Positions 8,832 through 15,952 of a stretch of DNA of 64,000 nt are shown in pieces. Position 1 is the stretch's first letter. The number at the start of each line of letters is the position of its first letter. The stretch spans positions 154,513-218,512 of the forward strand of contig NZ_MSMP01000007.1 of the NCBI RefSeq assembly GCF_001936575.1, written 5' to 3'. A program made the position numbers and the translations under genes. Source of the stretch: Tenacibaculum agarivorans. Lineage in GTDB: Bacteria; Bacteroidota; Bacteroidia; Flavobacteriales; Flavobacteriaceae. Under the pieces are notes generated by a model, which was not told the origin of the DNA, searched no databases, and saw only the letters and a list, made by a program, of their open reading frames with translations.

Positions 8832-9944
8832 GTGGGAAAAGCTATAGCTATCTGTAACCAAAAAGGCGGTGTAGGTAAAACTACTACTTGTGTTAACTTA
8901 TCTGCTGCTTTAGGAATACTTGAGAAAAAGGTTTTAGTTGTAGATACTGACCCACAAGCCAATGCATCTGTATCTTTTGGTTATTCTTCTAAAAAAACAA
9001 ATAATCCTGCATTACAGTTTATGAATTTTATTTCTGTCATAAGAAATAACATCATTAAAACTAAATCTCCTAATGTTGATTTATTGCCCTTTATTGAAGA
9101 TTTAAACTTTTTTGAACCCTCAGAAACATCAAAATTCAAAAAAGCAATTCAAACTATAAGCAATTCATACGATTATGTACTTATAGATTGTGTTCCTTTT
9201 TTTAAACGAAAAAACTTAGAAATCCTAGAAAGTTCTGATTCAGTAATAATTCCTGTACAATGTGATTATTATGCTTTGGAAGGATTACATCAATTTTTAA
9301 AGACTGTACGATTTGTACAAAAAAACTTAAATAGCAAATTATACATAGAAGGTTTTTTACTAACAATGTATGACAAAAGATTGAACCTCTCGAGAAAAGT
9401 TGAAGATTATGTCCGTAGCTATTTTGACAACCTTGTGTTTAACACACTTATACAAAGAAGTTCTAAGATAACTCAAGCCCCAAGTTATGGAGAAACCATT
9501 TTAGAATATGATATTAGCAGCAAGGGAGCAAAAGCTTATCTACAACTAGCTACTGAGATTATAGCTAAAGAGCCTGTTGCTGAACAAGTCCATGACTTTT
9601 CTATCCTTCCTGAAGAAAGTGAATGTATTTTTCAAAATAAAACATTAGCTAATCAAAATGGTTTAGAAGCTAAACATGATAGTATTTTTGAAAAAATCCT
9701 ACACCCAAATGAAACAATCCCAAACCTAAACACTTCAAAATTCCCTAAAAACTTTGATGCATTAATCAATTTAAATAAATTCTATATTGAAAAAATAATG
9801 GGACCTTGCTACAAAAACCACTTCGGTAACATTTGGATTTATAGGATTAAAAATTCAAATATTTTTAAGAAGAGATTTCTATTCCTATACTTCAAAAATA
9901 ATATTGTTACACACTTTGACACTAAATGGTTTATTAAGCTATAA
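8832..9944 (+). CDS. Orphan ParA/Soj-like ATPase with C-terminal extension
   Basis: A deviant-Walker ParA ATPase of about 370 residues. Walker A is KGGVGKTT (residues 11-18 from the GTG start), switch I is DTDPQANAS, and QRSSKITQAPSYGETI matches the chromosomal ParA C-terminal signature. I chose GTG at 8832 because it gives the family's usual GK-AIAICNQKGG; a TTG at 8820 is possible. Two oddities stand out. The Walker B loop reads DCVPFFKRK instead of the usual DCPPSLG. About 100 residues past the normal end (from about residue 255) form an aromatic- and lysine-rich domain with GPCYKNHFGNIWIYR. No parB or parS-like site is nearby. Chromosome segregation is unlikely; positioning of another cargo is possible. 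Confidence 0.8.
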   Translation: MGKAIAICNQKGGVGKTTTCVNLSAALGILEKKVLVVDTDPQANASVSFGYSSKKTNNPALQFMNFISVIRNNIIKTKSPNVDLLPFIEDLNFFEPSETSKFKKAIQTISNSYDYVLIDCVPFFKRKNLEILESSDSVIIPVQCDYYALEGLHQFLKTVRFVQKNLNSKLYIEGFLLTMYDKRLNLSRKVEDYVRSYFDNLVFNTLIQRSSKITQAPSYGETILEYDISSKGAKAYLQLATEIIAKEPVAEQVHDFSILPEESECIFQNKTLANQNGLEAKHDSIFEKILHPNETIPNLNTSKFPKNFDALINLNKFYIEKIMGPCYKNHFGNIWIYRIKNSNIFKKRFLFLYFKNNIVTHFDTKWFIKL

Positions 9945-10197
9945 AAGCACATTAAATAAACTCATTCTAATCAACGCTAAAGCACTGTAAACTTTAGCAC
10001 AAACAAATTCCTTTATCTAAATTTGAAGTATAAAGAAATTAAATGCGTTTATACAAAACGAATAACAGTTAAAAAAAACACAAACAATTAGTTAGAGGAT
10101 TTCTTTTCCATTAATATTTCTCGTAGTTTTATTTGATTAGGGATTAGTTTTTCTTTTCTCTTTTAAGCAGAGGACCAATTTTAAGATTGGTCCTTTT
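9945..10197 (+). other. Gene-poor gap ending in a terminator hairpin (10171-10197)
   Basis: No credible gene. The hairpin AGGACCAAT/ATTGGTCCT with a 6-nt loop and TTTT (10171-10197) looks like a rho-independent terminator, 227 nt after the parA-like stop. A TAAATTTG box (10017-10024) and a 9-codon frame (10042-10071, MRLYKTNNS) lie between, so a short transcript or leader RNA is possible but unproven. It could also simply be the parA-like gene's distal terminator. Confidence 0.5.
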
Positions 10198-10226
10198 CTA
10201 AATATTAACAGTATTAGTTAAATACA

Positions 10227-10272
10227 CTAAACTTTTGTGTAGTACAATATCACTAGCAAGCAATTATCTTTG
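10227..10272 (+). promoter_or_regulatory. Operator-like dyad plus -7 box before the ThiF gene
   Basis: CTAAACTTTTGTGTAG (10227-10242) matches the dyad at 11990-12005 in 13 of 16 positions, sharing CTANAC-N4-GTNTAG. It ends 22 nt before a perfect TAnnTTTG box, TATCTTTG (10265-10272). This is the position where a class II activator replaces the -33 contact. Probable binding site of the PAS-LuxR protein encoded at 11167-11925. Confidence 0.6.
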
Positions 10273-10288
10273 ATATAAACCATAAGAA

Positions 10289-11065
10289 ATGATACAACAA
10301 ACAGAACATCGCTATATCAGAAATAGATTATACATATCAGACCAAGAACAGCAACAGATAAAAGATTATTCTATAATTTTAGCTGGATCTGGTATTGGTA
10401 GCATAATTGCTGAGTGCGCATTAAGATTAGGTTTTGAACGTATTACTATAATAGATGGTGATCAAGTTGAGTTATCAAATTTAAATCGACAAAATTATAC
10501 TGAAGAAGACATAACTAGAGATAAAGTAGAAGCCATAAAAGACCGATTATTAGCTATAAATAGCGAAGCTACTATTACCGTTTTTGATGAATTCATCACT
10601 GAAAATAATATAAGAGGTTGTATTGAGGGACACCAAATAGCTATTAATGCACTAGATTTCTCCTCTGAAATCCCTCTATTATTTGATCAAATTTGTCAAG
10701 AAAACAACATTCCTGTAATCCATCCTTATAATCTTGGCTGGGGCGGCTTGGTAACTGTTATTTGCCCTAAGGGTCCATCTTTGGATATTTTAAAGAGAGC
10801 AGATGAAGAAGAGTTTAATGAAATAAATGTGGTAAAATACGCTACTAGTTATTTAAAGTTCTGGGGAAGCCCACACGATTGGATCGATGATATTTTAGAA
10901 AAATATAGTAACGAGAAAAAAAATCTACCTCCTCCTCAATTACCAATTGCTTCTTGGACAGTGGCAGGAATGACCACGCATTTACTTTTTAATATAGCCA
11001 CTCAAAAAGAATGTAAAACATTTCCAGAATTTTACATATCAACCATTATGGGAGATTTAAGCTAA
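10289..11065 (+). CDS. ThiF/E1-like adenylyltransferase
   Basis: Stand-alone ThiF/MoeB/UBA-type NAD/ATP-binding protein of 258 residues. It shows the nucleotide loop GSGIGS (33-38), the acidic IIDGDQVELSNLNRQ (54-68, with the conserved Arg/Gln) and DKVEAI (78-83). Such enzymes adenylate a C-terminal carboxylate of a peptide or ubiquitin-like protein. I see no zinc-binding CxxC pairs and no obvious catalytic cysteine in the usual loop, so transfer to a thioester is doubtful. No ubiquitin-like carrier is encoded nearby. The same operator-like dyad stands before this gene and the acyltransferase at 12056, which suggests a joint pathway. The TcdA family is an alternative but lacks the fit in context. 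Confidence 0.75.
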   Translation: MIQQTEHRYIRNRLYISDQEQQQIKDYSIILAGSGIGSIIAECALRLGFERITIIDGDQVELSNLNRQNYTEEDITRDKVEAIKDRLLAINSEATITVFDEFITENNIRGCIEGHQIAINALDFSSEIPLLFDQICQENNIPVIHPYNLGWGGLVTVICPKGPSLDILKRADEEEFNEINVVKYATSYLKFWGSPHDWIDDILEKYSNEKKNLPPPQLPIASWTVAGMTTHLLFNIATQKECKTFPEFYISTIMGDLS

Positions 11066-11113
11066 CACAAACCTTAAACAAGTTTTTAATTAATTTTATA
11101 AAAGAATAGTATT

Positions 11114-11137
11114 TCCCGATACGATCCAGTATCGGGA
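11114..11137. repeat. Palindromic hairpin between convergent genes
   Basis: TCCCGATAC, a 6-nt loop, then GTATCGGGA: a perfect 9-bp stem between the ThiF gene and the convergent luxR-type gene. There is no T-run on either strand, so it is not a standard terminator. It may be a dispersed intergenic palindrome. Confidence 0.6.
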
Positions 11138-11166
11138 TTACTTGTAGTAGTAGCATTCTCGTTAAA

Positions 11167-11925
11167 TTAAATAAGCCTATTATTAGTTACATACACAATA
11201 GCTTCAGATATATTGACTACTTCTAGTTTATCAAACAATTTCCTTCTATGAAATTTCACTGTATCTGGTGATACAAATATGGCTTCAGCAATTTCATTAA
11301 TTTTATAACCCCTGATTGAATAACGTAAAATTTCTTTTTCTCTACTGGATAACGTAATTCTTTCCTTTGTTCTCCAAAAGTCTCCATCTAGGTCATATTC
11401 AAACACTTTATTATCACCCTTCTTGTACACCTTAATATTTCCAGAATCTTGTTCAGCAGATAACGAAATAATACAAATAGCTTTCCAAATCTTCCCTTCT
11501 TTAGTTAAAAAAAGAGGAGTTAATTTTTGATTGATTAATAATTCTTTACCATCATTATTTTTTAAATGAAAATCGTAAGAAATCATATGATTTTTTCTTT
11601 CCTCTAATGGAATGGTTTCATAAAAATCAAAACCAATTGTATTTATTTTCAGTAAGAGATCTAAATCTGTTTTAGTTACATACTTAAAATAAAATGCATA
11701 TCCCATTTCTACAACTTCCTCCGCTGTATGCCCGCACAAAAACAAAGGATTATCAGAAACATACTCAAAACCCTTTTTCTGATAATCTATGATATATATA
11801 CTCTTATATGTTGTTCTTGCAAAAGCCTTAACAGGCTCTAAATAATTGACTGTTTGCATGTACTCAAAATCAGAAATCTGATTAACGGTATTTTTATTAG
11901 AAAAAAAATCGTTAATTCTGGCCAT
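11167..11925 (-). CDS. PAS-LuxR transcriptional regulator
   Basis: About 252 residues. A PAS-like sensor (roughly 35-170) contains SIYIIDYQKKGFEYVSDN. A LuxR/NarL-type helix-turn-helix follows at the C-terminus: LSSREKEILRYSIRGYKINE, then IAEAIFVSPDTVKFHRRKLF. I chose the ATG at 11925. A TTG at 11952 would extend the frame, but it lies 2 nt from the -7 box and so before the likely transcription start. There is no receiver or AHL-binding domain. The gene lies between two genes that share a dyad operator and is divergent from one of them, so it probably activates both in response to a small ligand. Confidence 0.85.
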   Translation of the reverse strand: MARINDFFSNKNTVNQISDFEYMQTVNYLEPVKAFARTTYKSIYIIDYQKKGFEYVSDNPLFLCGHTAEEVVEMGYAFYFKYVTKTDLDLLLKINTIGFDFYETIPLEERKNHMISYDFHLKNNDGKELLINQKLTPLFLTKEGKIWKAICIISLSAEQDSGNIKVYKKGDNKVFEYDLDGDFWRTKERITLSSREKEILRYSIRGYKINEIAEAIFVSPDTVKFHRRKLFDKLEVVNISEAIVYVTNNRLI

Positions 11926-11953
11926 AAATAAGTTGCTGTAATAGTTAGACAAT

Positions 11954-11984
11954 CAAAGATATCCTTTTTTTTACTCAATAACAA
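11954..11984 (-). promoter_or_regulatory. Promoter of the PAS-LuxR gene
   Basis: On the minus strand TTG (11984-11982), a 20-nt spacer and TATCTTTG (11961-11954). The predicted start near 11948 leaves a leader of about 22 nt to the ATG at 11925. The dyad at 11990-12005 is immediately upstream, so autoregulation is possible. Confidence 0.6.
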
Positions 11985-11989
11985 TGATA

Positions 11990-12035
11990 CTACACTTAAG
12001 TGTAGCAATTCACATATAATACCTAGATAGTTTTA
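11990..12035 (+). promoter_or_regulatory. Operator-like palindrome plus -7-like box before the acyltransferase
   Basis: CTACACTTAAGTGTAG (11990-12005) is a perfect 16-bp palindrome. A near-consensus box TAGTTTTA (12028-12035) begins after 22 nt, the same spacing as at the ThiF gene. Palindrome centres are 54 and 58 nt before the two start codons. Likely a lux-box-like site for the divergent PAS-LuxR regulator. Confidence 0.65.
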
Positions 12036-12055
12036 AAGCCTAAATACTTAAAATT

Positions 12056-12730
12056 ATGATTACTAAAAACTATCACTTAGAGAGATTATCAAAAAATCAG
12101 GTTTCTAATCTTGCAGAATTTATTGTTTTAGAAAACTTCAAACACCACACTAATCAAGTCCCTAAAAACTATCAAAATGAAGTAAACGACATCCATCAAG
12201 AAGAGATGAAATTCTTTCATAATGCTGAAATTTTTGTCTCTAAAGACTTACTCGGTACAATCAATGGTGCTATCAGAGTTTTAAAATGGAATTATAAAGA
12301 TATACTTCCTATTGAAAAAATTTTTGGGATAAACCCACTAAACTATATTGTAAATAAAAATGTAAATCACATTTATCACATTGGAAGGTTTGCCATTAAT
12401 AGTAGCTTAAGAGACATTAACCTATTTAAAAAATTAATGCTTTGTGCTATTGCTCCAGTTTGTAAAGACCAAAACAATATTGCTTTTGCAGAATGCGATA
12501 ACAAACTTTTAAGAGTACTTAATTTACTCGGTATTAAAGCTGAAATTGTTGGTGAATCTATACATTACTTAGGGTCTGAAACTATCCCCATAGCACTTAC
12601 CTATGATGGATTAATCAATTTTTTAAATACGAATAAACGTTTATTAAACGAACTCGAGCATGAAACAACAACTACTTTATCTAATAGAACAGCTTTATTA
12701 AATACTGATTACACTTATTCGGTAGCATAA
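12056..12730 (+). CDS. GNAT/autoinducer-synthase-like acyltransferase
   Basis: 224 residues. The middle reads like an acyltransferase of the GNAT/LuxI/FeeM fold. EIFVSKDLLGTINGAIRVL resembles the central beta strands. HIYHIGRFAINSS resembles the conserved ERxAV/RF strand before the acyl-CoA loop. LFKKLMLCAIAPVCKDQN would be the following helix, and LNLLGIKAEIVGESIHYLG is similar to the end of N-acyl amino acid synthases. The assignment is by pattern only and the exact family is open. Its divergence from a PAS-LuxR gene across a palindrome mimics luxI/luxR organisation. The product could be an N-acylated small molecule; the substrate is unknown. Confidence 0.55.
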   Translation: MITKNYHLERLSKNQVSNLAEFIVLENFKHHTNQVPKNYQNEVNDIHQEEMKFFHNAEIFVSKDLLGTINGAIRVLKWNYKDILPIEKIFGINPLNYIVNKNVNHIYHIGRFAINSSLRDINLFKKLMLCAIAPVCKDQNNIAFAECDNKLLRVLNLLGIKAEIVGESIHYLGSETIPIALTYDGLINFLNTNKRLLNELEHETTTTLSNRTALLNTDYTYSVA

Positions 12731-12907
12731 ATCATCTACACACAAACTATATGGTATTAATCAACTGAAAACAAAACATATGAATCATTATTCTTTTGCA
12801 TAAAACATTATTTTACATGCAATTAAAGCGCTGTCTTTTCTTATTTTGAAATATTTTCACTCTTTTTTTATAATTATCGTAAAAATTAAAAAATCGAACA
12901 CCTTTAA

Positions 12908-12938
12908 TTTGTTTTTATCAATTTAATATATAGATTTG
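12908..12938 (+). promoter_or_regulatory. Promoter of the Phe/Tyr operon
   Basis: TTTG (12908-12911), exactly 19 nt, then TAGATTTG (12931-12938). The predicted start near 12945 is about 20 nt before the leader-peptide ATG. Confidence 0.8.
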
Positions 12939-12963
12939 TTTCGAATTAATTAAAGAAATTATT

Positions 12964-13044
12964 ATGTTCAATAATTTATGGAAAGCTTTTTATTTTAACT
13001 TTTACTATTTTAGTAAGAGTGAGGCTTTGTATCATAAATTTTAA
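12964..13044 (+). CDS. Phe/Tyr attenuator leader peptide
   Basis: A 26-codon frame from ATG (12964) to TAA (13044). Residues 9-16 are FYFNFYYF, so seven of eight codons specify Phe or Tyr. Phe also occurs at 2 and 26 and Tyr at 23. This is the makeup of pheA/tyr leader peptides elsewhere. It begins about 20 nt after a canonical promoter. Its coding region runs through the 5' arm (13021-13028) of an antiterminator that pairs with the terminator stem at 13067. A ribosome stalled on the Phe/Tyr run would leave that arm free. No separate function of the peptide is implied. Confidence 0.85.
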   Translation: MFNNLWKAFYFNFYYFSKSEALYHKF

Positions 13045-13096
13045 AACATTAAAATTATATAAATATAAAGCCTCGGATTTCCGAGGCTTTTTTTTT
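13021..13096 (+). promoter_or_regulatory. Attenuator: antiterminator and terminator before pheA
   Basis: Terminator: AAAGCCTCGG (13067-13076), loop ATTT, CCGAGGCTTT (13081-13090) plus T-run to 13096, a perfect 10-bp stem ending 4 nt before the pheA ATG. Antiterminator: GAGGCTTT (13021-13028) is perfectly complementary to AAAGCCTC (13067-13074). The two structures are mutually exclusive. Stalling at codons 9-16 of the leader (12988-13011) frees 13021-13028. A ribosome reaching the stop at 13042 covers it and lets the terminator form. Confidence 0.87.
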
Positions 13097-13099
13097 ACA

Positions 13100-13924
13100 A
13101 TGAAAAGAATAGCGATACAAGGAATTGAAGGAAGCAACCACCATATAGTTGCTGAAAAATTTTATCAAGAAGACATTACTTTAGAAAAATGTTTATCGTT
13201 TGACGCTCTTGTCGAAAGTTTAACCAACAAGAATTCAGACCAAGCTATTATGGCTATTGAAAATACCATAGCTGGCTCTATAATTCCAAATTATGCGTTA
13301 ATAGACAAATACCAACTTTATATTTCTGGAGAATATTACCTACCTATACATCATCATTTAATGGCATTACCTGGACAGGGAATTGAGCATATTACCGAAG
13401 TCTGTTCACATCCTATGGCATTATTGCAGTGTAAGGATTTTTTCAAAAAACATAGACATATCAAATTAATTGAAGATGTGGATACTTCTGCTATTGCAAA
13501 GAGAATTGCTGAAAAGCAATTAACAGGTGTTGCTGCAATTGCTCCTAAAATGGCTGCAGATATTTTCAACTTAGAAGTTATAGAAGATGAAATCCAAACC
13601 ATTAAAAATAATGCTACACGTTTTGTAATTCTTCAAACTTCAAACCCTGAAAATGGAAAAGACCAAATTAATAAAGCATCATTAAAATTTGAGTTAGATC
13701 ATAAAAGAGGGAGTTTAGCAACGGTTTTAAATGTAATGAGCGATTGTAAATTGAATCTAACTAAAATTCAATCTTTACCAAAAATTGAAACGCCTTGGAA
13801 GTATGCATTTTTTGTTGATGTTACTTTTAACACCTATGAAGATTATGAAAAAGCCAAATCAATTATACAAATTATGGCCACAGATTTTAAAATATTAGGA
13901 GAATATAAAAACGGAAGATTATGA
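13100..13924 (+). CDS. pheA: Prephenate dehydratase
   Basis: Converts prephenate to phenylpyruvate, the committed step to phenylalanine. About 274 residues: an N-terminal periplasmic-binding-like catalytic domain with the family's NATRFVIL motif (about residue 171, conserved Thr-Arg-Phe) and a C-terminal ACT domain with KIQSLPKIETPWKYAFFVD for feedback by phenylalanine. The start is ATG 13100, giving MKRIAIQGIEGSNHH. A longer frame back to 13019 would run through the terminator. The stop overlaps the next gene's start as ATGA. There is no fused chorismate mutase here; that domain is on the DAHP synthase at the end of the operon. Confidence 0.93.
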   Translation: MKRIAIQGIEGSNHHIVAEKFYQEDITLEKCLSFDALVESLTNKNSDQAIMAIENTIAGSIIPNYALIDKYQLYISGEYYLPIHHHLMALPGQGIEHITEVCSHPMALLQCKDFFKKHRHIKLIEDVDTSAIAKRIAEKQLTGVAAIAPKMAADIFNLEVIEDEIQTIKNNATRFVILQTSNPENGKDQINKASLKFELDHKRGSLATVLNVMSDCKLNLTKIQSLPKIETPWKYAFFVDVTFNTYEDYEKAKSIIQIMATDFKILGEYKNGRL

Positions 13925-15081
13925 TACAGTTTGCAGATCGTTTAAATACCGTTCAAGAATACTATTTCTCAAGAAAATTAAGAGAAGTACGACAGCTAAT
14001 TGCTGAAGGTAAACCTGTAATTAACATGGGAATTGGAAGTCCAGATTTACAGCCTCCTTCTACTGTAATAGAAGCTATTCAACAAAGTAGCACTGAAATT
14101 GGAGCACATAAATACCAAAGCTATCAGGGAATTCCAGAATTGCGTGAAGCTTTTTCAGAGTTTTATGCTACTCATTATAACGTAAATATTAATCCTCAAA
14201 ACGAGGCATTGCCATTAATGGGAAGTAAAGAAGGAATTTTACATATTTCTCTAGCTGTTTTAAACGAAGGAGATCAGGTTTTAATACCAAATCCAGGATA
14301 CCCTACGTATACTTCAGTAACAAAATTAATTGGTGCATCTCCCCTATTTTACGATCTATCCGAAGAAAATGAATATCAACCTAATTTTTCGGAATTAGAA
14401 CAATTAGATCTAACCAAGGTAAAATTAATGTGGGTAAACTATCCTCATATGCCTACAGGTGAAAATGCAAAAAAAGATACATATACTAAGCTAATAGCAT
14501 TTGCAAAAAAACACCATATTCTAATTGTAAATGATAACCCTTATAGTTTTATATTAAATGATAAACCTTCTAGCATTTTAAGCATTGAAGGTGCTAAAGA
14601 TGTAGCTTTAGAACTAAATTCTTTAAGTAAAACATTTAATATGGCAGGTTGGCGTGTTGGAATGGTGTTAGGAAATGAGAATTTTCTCAACCAAGTTCTA
14701 AAAGTAAAAACACAAATGGACTCAGGAATGTTTTACGGTATTCAAAAAGGTGCAATTGAGGCTTTAAAAACTTCAAAACAATGGATTCAAGACCAAAATG
14801 AAACCTATAAAAAAAGAAAAGATTTAATTTTTCAATTGGCACAACAAATGCAATGCTCTTTTAGTAAAGATACAAGTGGATTATTTGTTTGGGCAAAGCT
14901 ACCTGAAGCAAAAAAATCTGAAGAATTTATAGATCAATTACTACATGAACATCACATTTTTGTAGCTCCTGGTACTATTTTTGGCTCTCAAGGTGAAGGT
15001 TATATTCGTTTTTCTTTATGTATTGATGAAAATAAAATAAAAGAAGCTATTAACCGATTAAAAAAAGTAGCCGCTTTATGA
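13921..15081 (+). CDS. Class I/II aminotransferase of the Phe/Tyr operon
   Basis: PLP-dependent aminotransferase of 386 residues. The PLP lysine is in SLSKTFNMAGWRVG (about residue 237). NPGYPTYTS (about 124) and the C-terminal GEGYIRFSLCIDE also match fold type I. It overlaps pheA and tyrA by ATGA on both sides, so translation is coupled. The position implies it turns phenylpyruvate and 4-hydroxyphenylpyruvate into Phe and Tyr. The sequence itself also resembles aspartate and LL-diaminopimelate aminotransferases, so substrate range is inferred from context. Confidence 0.9.
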   Translation: MIQFADRLNTVQEYYFSRKLREVRQLIAEGKPVINMGIGSPDLQPPSTVIEAIQQSSTEIGAHKYQSYQGIPELREAFSEFYATHYNVNINPQNEALPLMGSKEGILHISLAVLNEGDQVLIPNPGYPTYTSVTKLIGASPLFYDLSEENEYQPNFSELEQLDLTKVKLMWVNYPHMPTGENAKKDTYTKLIAFAKKHHILIVNDNPYSFILNDKPSSILSIEGAKDVALELNSLSKTFNMAGWRVGMVLGNENFLNQVLKVKTQMDSGMFYGIQKGAIEALKTSKQWIQDQNETYKKRKDLIFQLAQQMQCSFSKDTSGLFVWAKLPEAKKSEEFIDQLLHEHHIFVAPGTIFGSQGEGYIRFSLCIDENKIKEAINRLKKVAAL

Positions 15082-15941
15082 ATGTATTTATAATAGGAAT
15101 AGGATTGATAGGTGGTAGTATTGCTAAAGATATTCGTAATACATATGGTAATGCTGTTTTATTTGGAATAGACAATAACGAAGAGCATATCAAAGAAGCC
15201 ATAGCTTCAAAAATTATAGATAAACAAGCTTCTTATAATGATTTAAAGAATGCAGAAATTGTTGTTATCTCTGTACCTGTTGATGTGTCTTTACAATTAA
15301 TTCCTGAAGTTCTCGATCTTATTCCTGATACTTGTTTAGTGTTCGATGTAGGATCTACCAAACAACAAGTTTGCGAAGTAATTAAAGAACATCCTAAGCG
15401 AAGAAACTTTTTAGCTGCGCATCCAATTGCTGGAACTGAATTCTCTGGTCCTTCTGCTGCAATAGAAAATTTATACAAAGGTAAAACCAATATTATTTGC
15501 GAAGTAGAAAAGACAGCTTTTAAACTTCAGGAAAAAGCACTAGAAATTTTTGCTGAATTAGGAATGAGGATACGATATATGGACCCTGTTTCTCACGATA
15601 AACACATAGCTTATGTATCTCATTTATCGCACATCAGTTCATTCATGCTAGGAAAAACAGTCATAGAAAAAGAAAAAAATGAACGAGACATTTTTGACAT
15701 GGCTGGAAGTGGATTTGCATCTACTGTACGTTTAGCAAAAAGTTCTCCTGCAATGTGGACACCAATTTTCAAACAAAATAAAAACAATGTAGTAGAAACA
15801 CTAAATGAATACATTCAAAATTTAAATCATTTTAAAACACTTTTAGAAAATGATGATTATTCAGCTATTTATGCTGAAATGGAAAACACAAATCATATAA
15901 AACAAATATTAAACGGAATACAAGAAATAAAACTCCACTAA
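15078..15941 (+). CDS. tyrA: Prephenate dehydrogenase
   Basis: Oxidises and decarboxylates prephenate to 4-hydroxyphenylpyruvate for tyrosine. 287 residues. The N-terminal Rossmann fold begins with IIGIGLIGGSIAKDI (about residues 5-19). The catalytic histidine region is AAHPIAGTEFSGP (about 114-126), and YVSHLSHISSFML (about 179) is the second conserved histidine strand. No ACT or chorismate mutase domain is fused. Third gene of the attenuator-controlled operon. Confidence 0.93.
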   Translation: MNVFIIGIGLIGGSIAKDIRNTYGNAVLFGIDNNEEHIKEAIASKIIDKQASYNDLKNAEIVVISVPVDVSLQLIPEVLDLIPDTCLVFDVGSTKQQVCEVIKEHPKRRNFLAAHPIAGTEFSGPSAAIENLYKGKTNIICEVEKTAFKLQEKALEIFAELGMRIRYMDPVSHDKHIAYVSHLSHISSFMLGKTVIEKEKNERDIFDMAGSGFASTVRLAKSSPAMWTPIFKQNKNNVVETLNEYIQNLNHFKTLLENDDYSAIYAEMENTNHIKQILNGIQEIKLH

Positions 15942-15952
15942 ACTATAATCAG

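Noticed and set aside
11114..11137. TCCCGATAC/GTATCGGGA hairpin as a terminator for the ThiF and LuxR genes
   Set aside because: No T-run on either strand; recorded as a palindrome only.
8607..12730. Genomic island inserted at tRNA-Asp
   Set aside because: No integrase and no repeat of the tRNA 3' end downstream in the window, although the genes following it are accessory.
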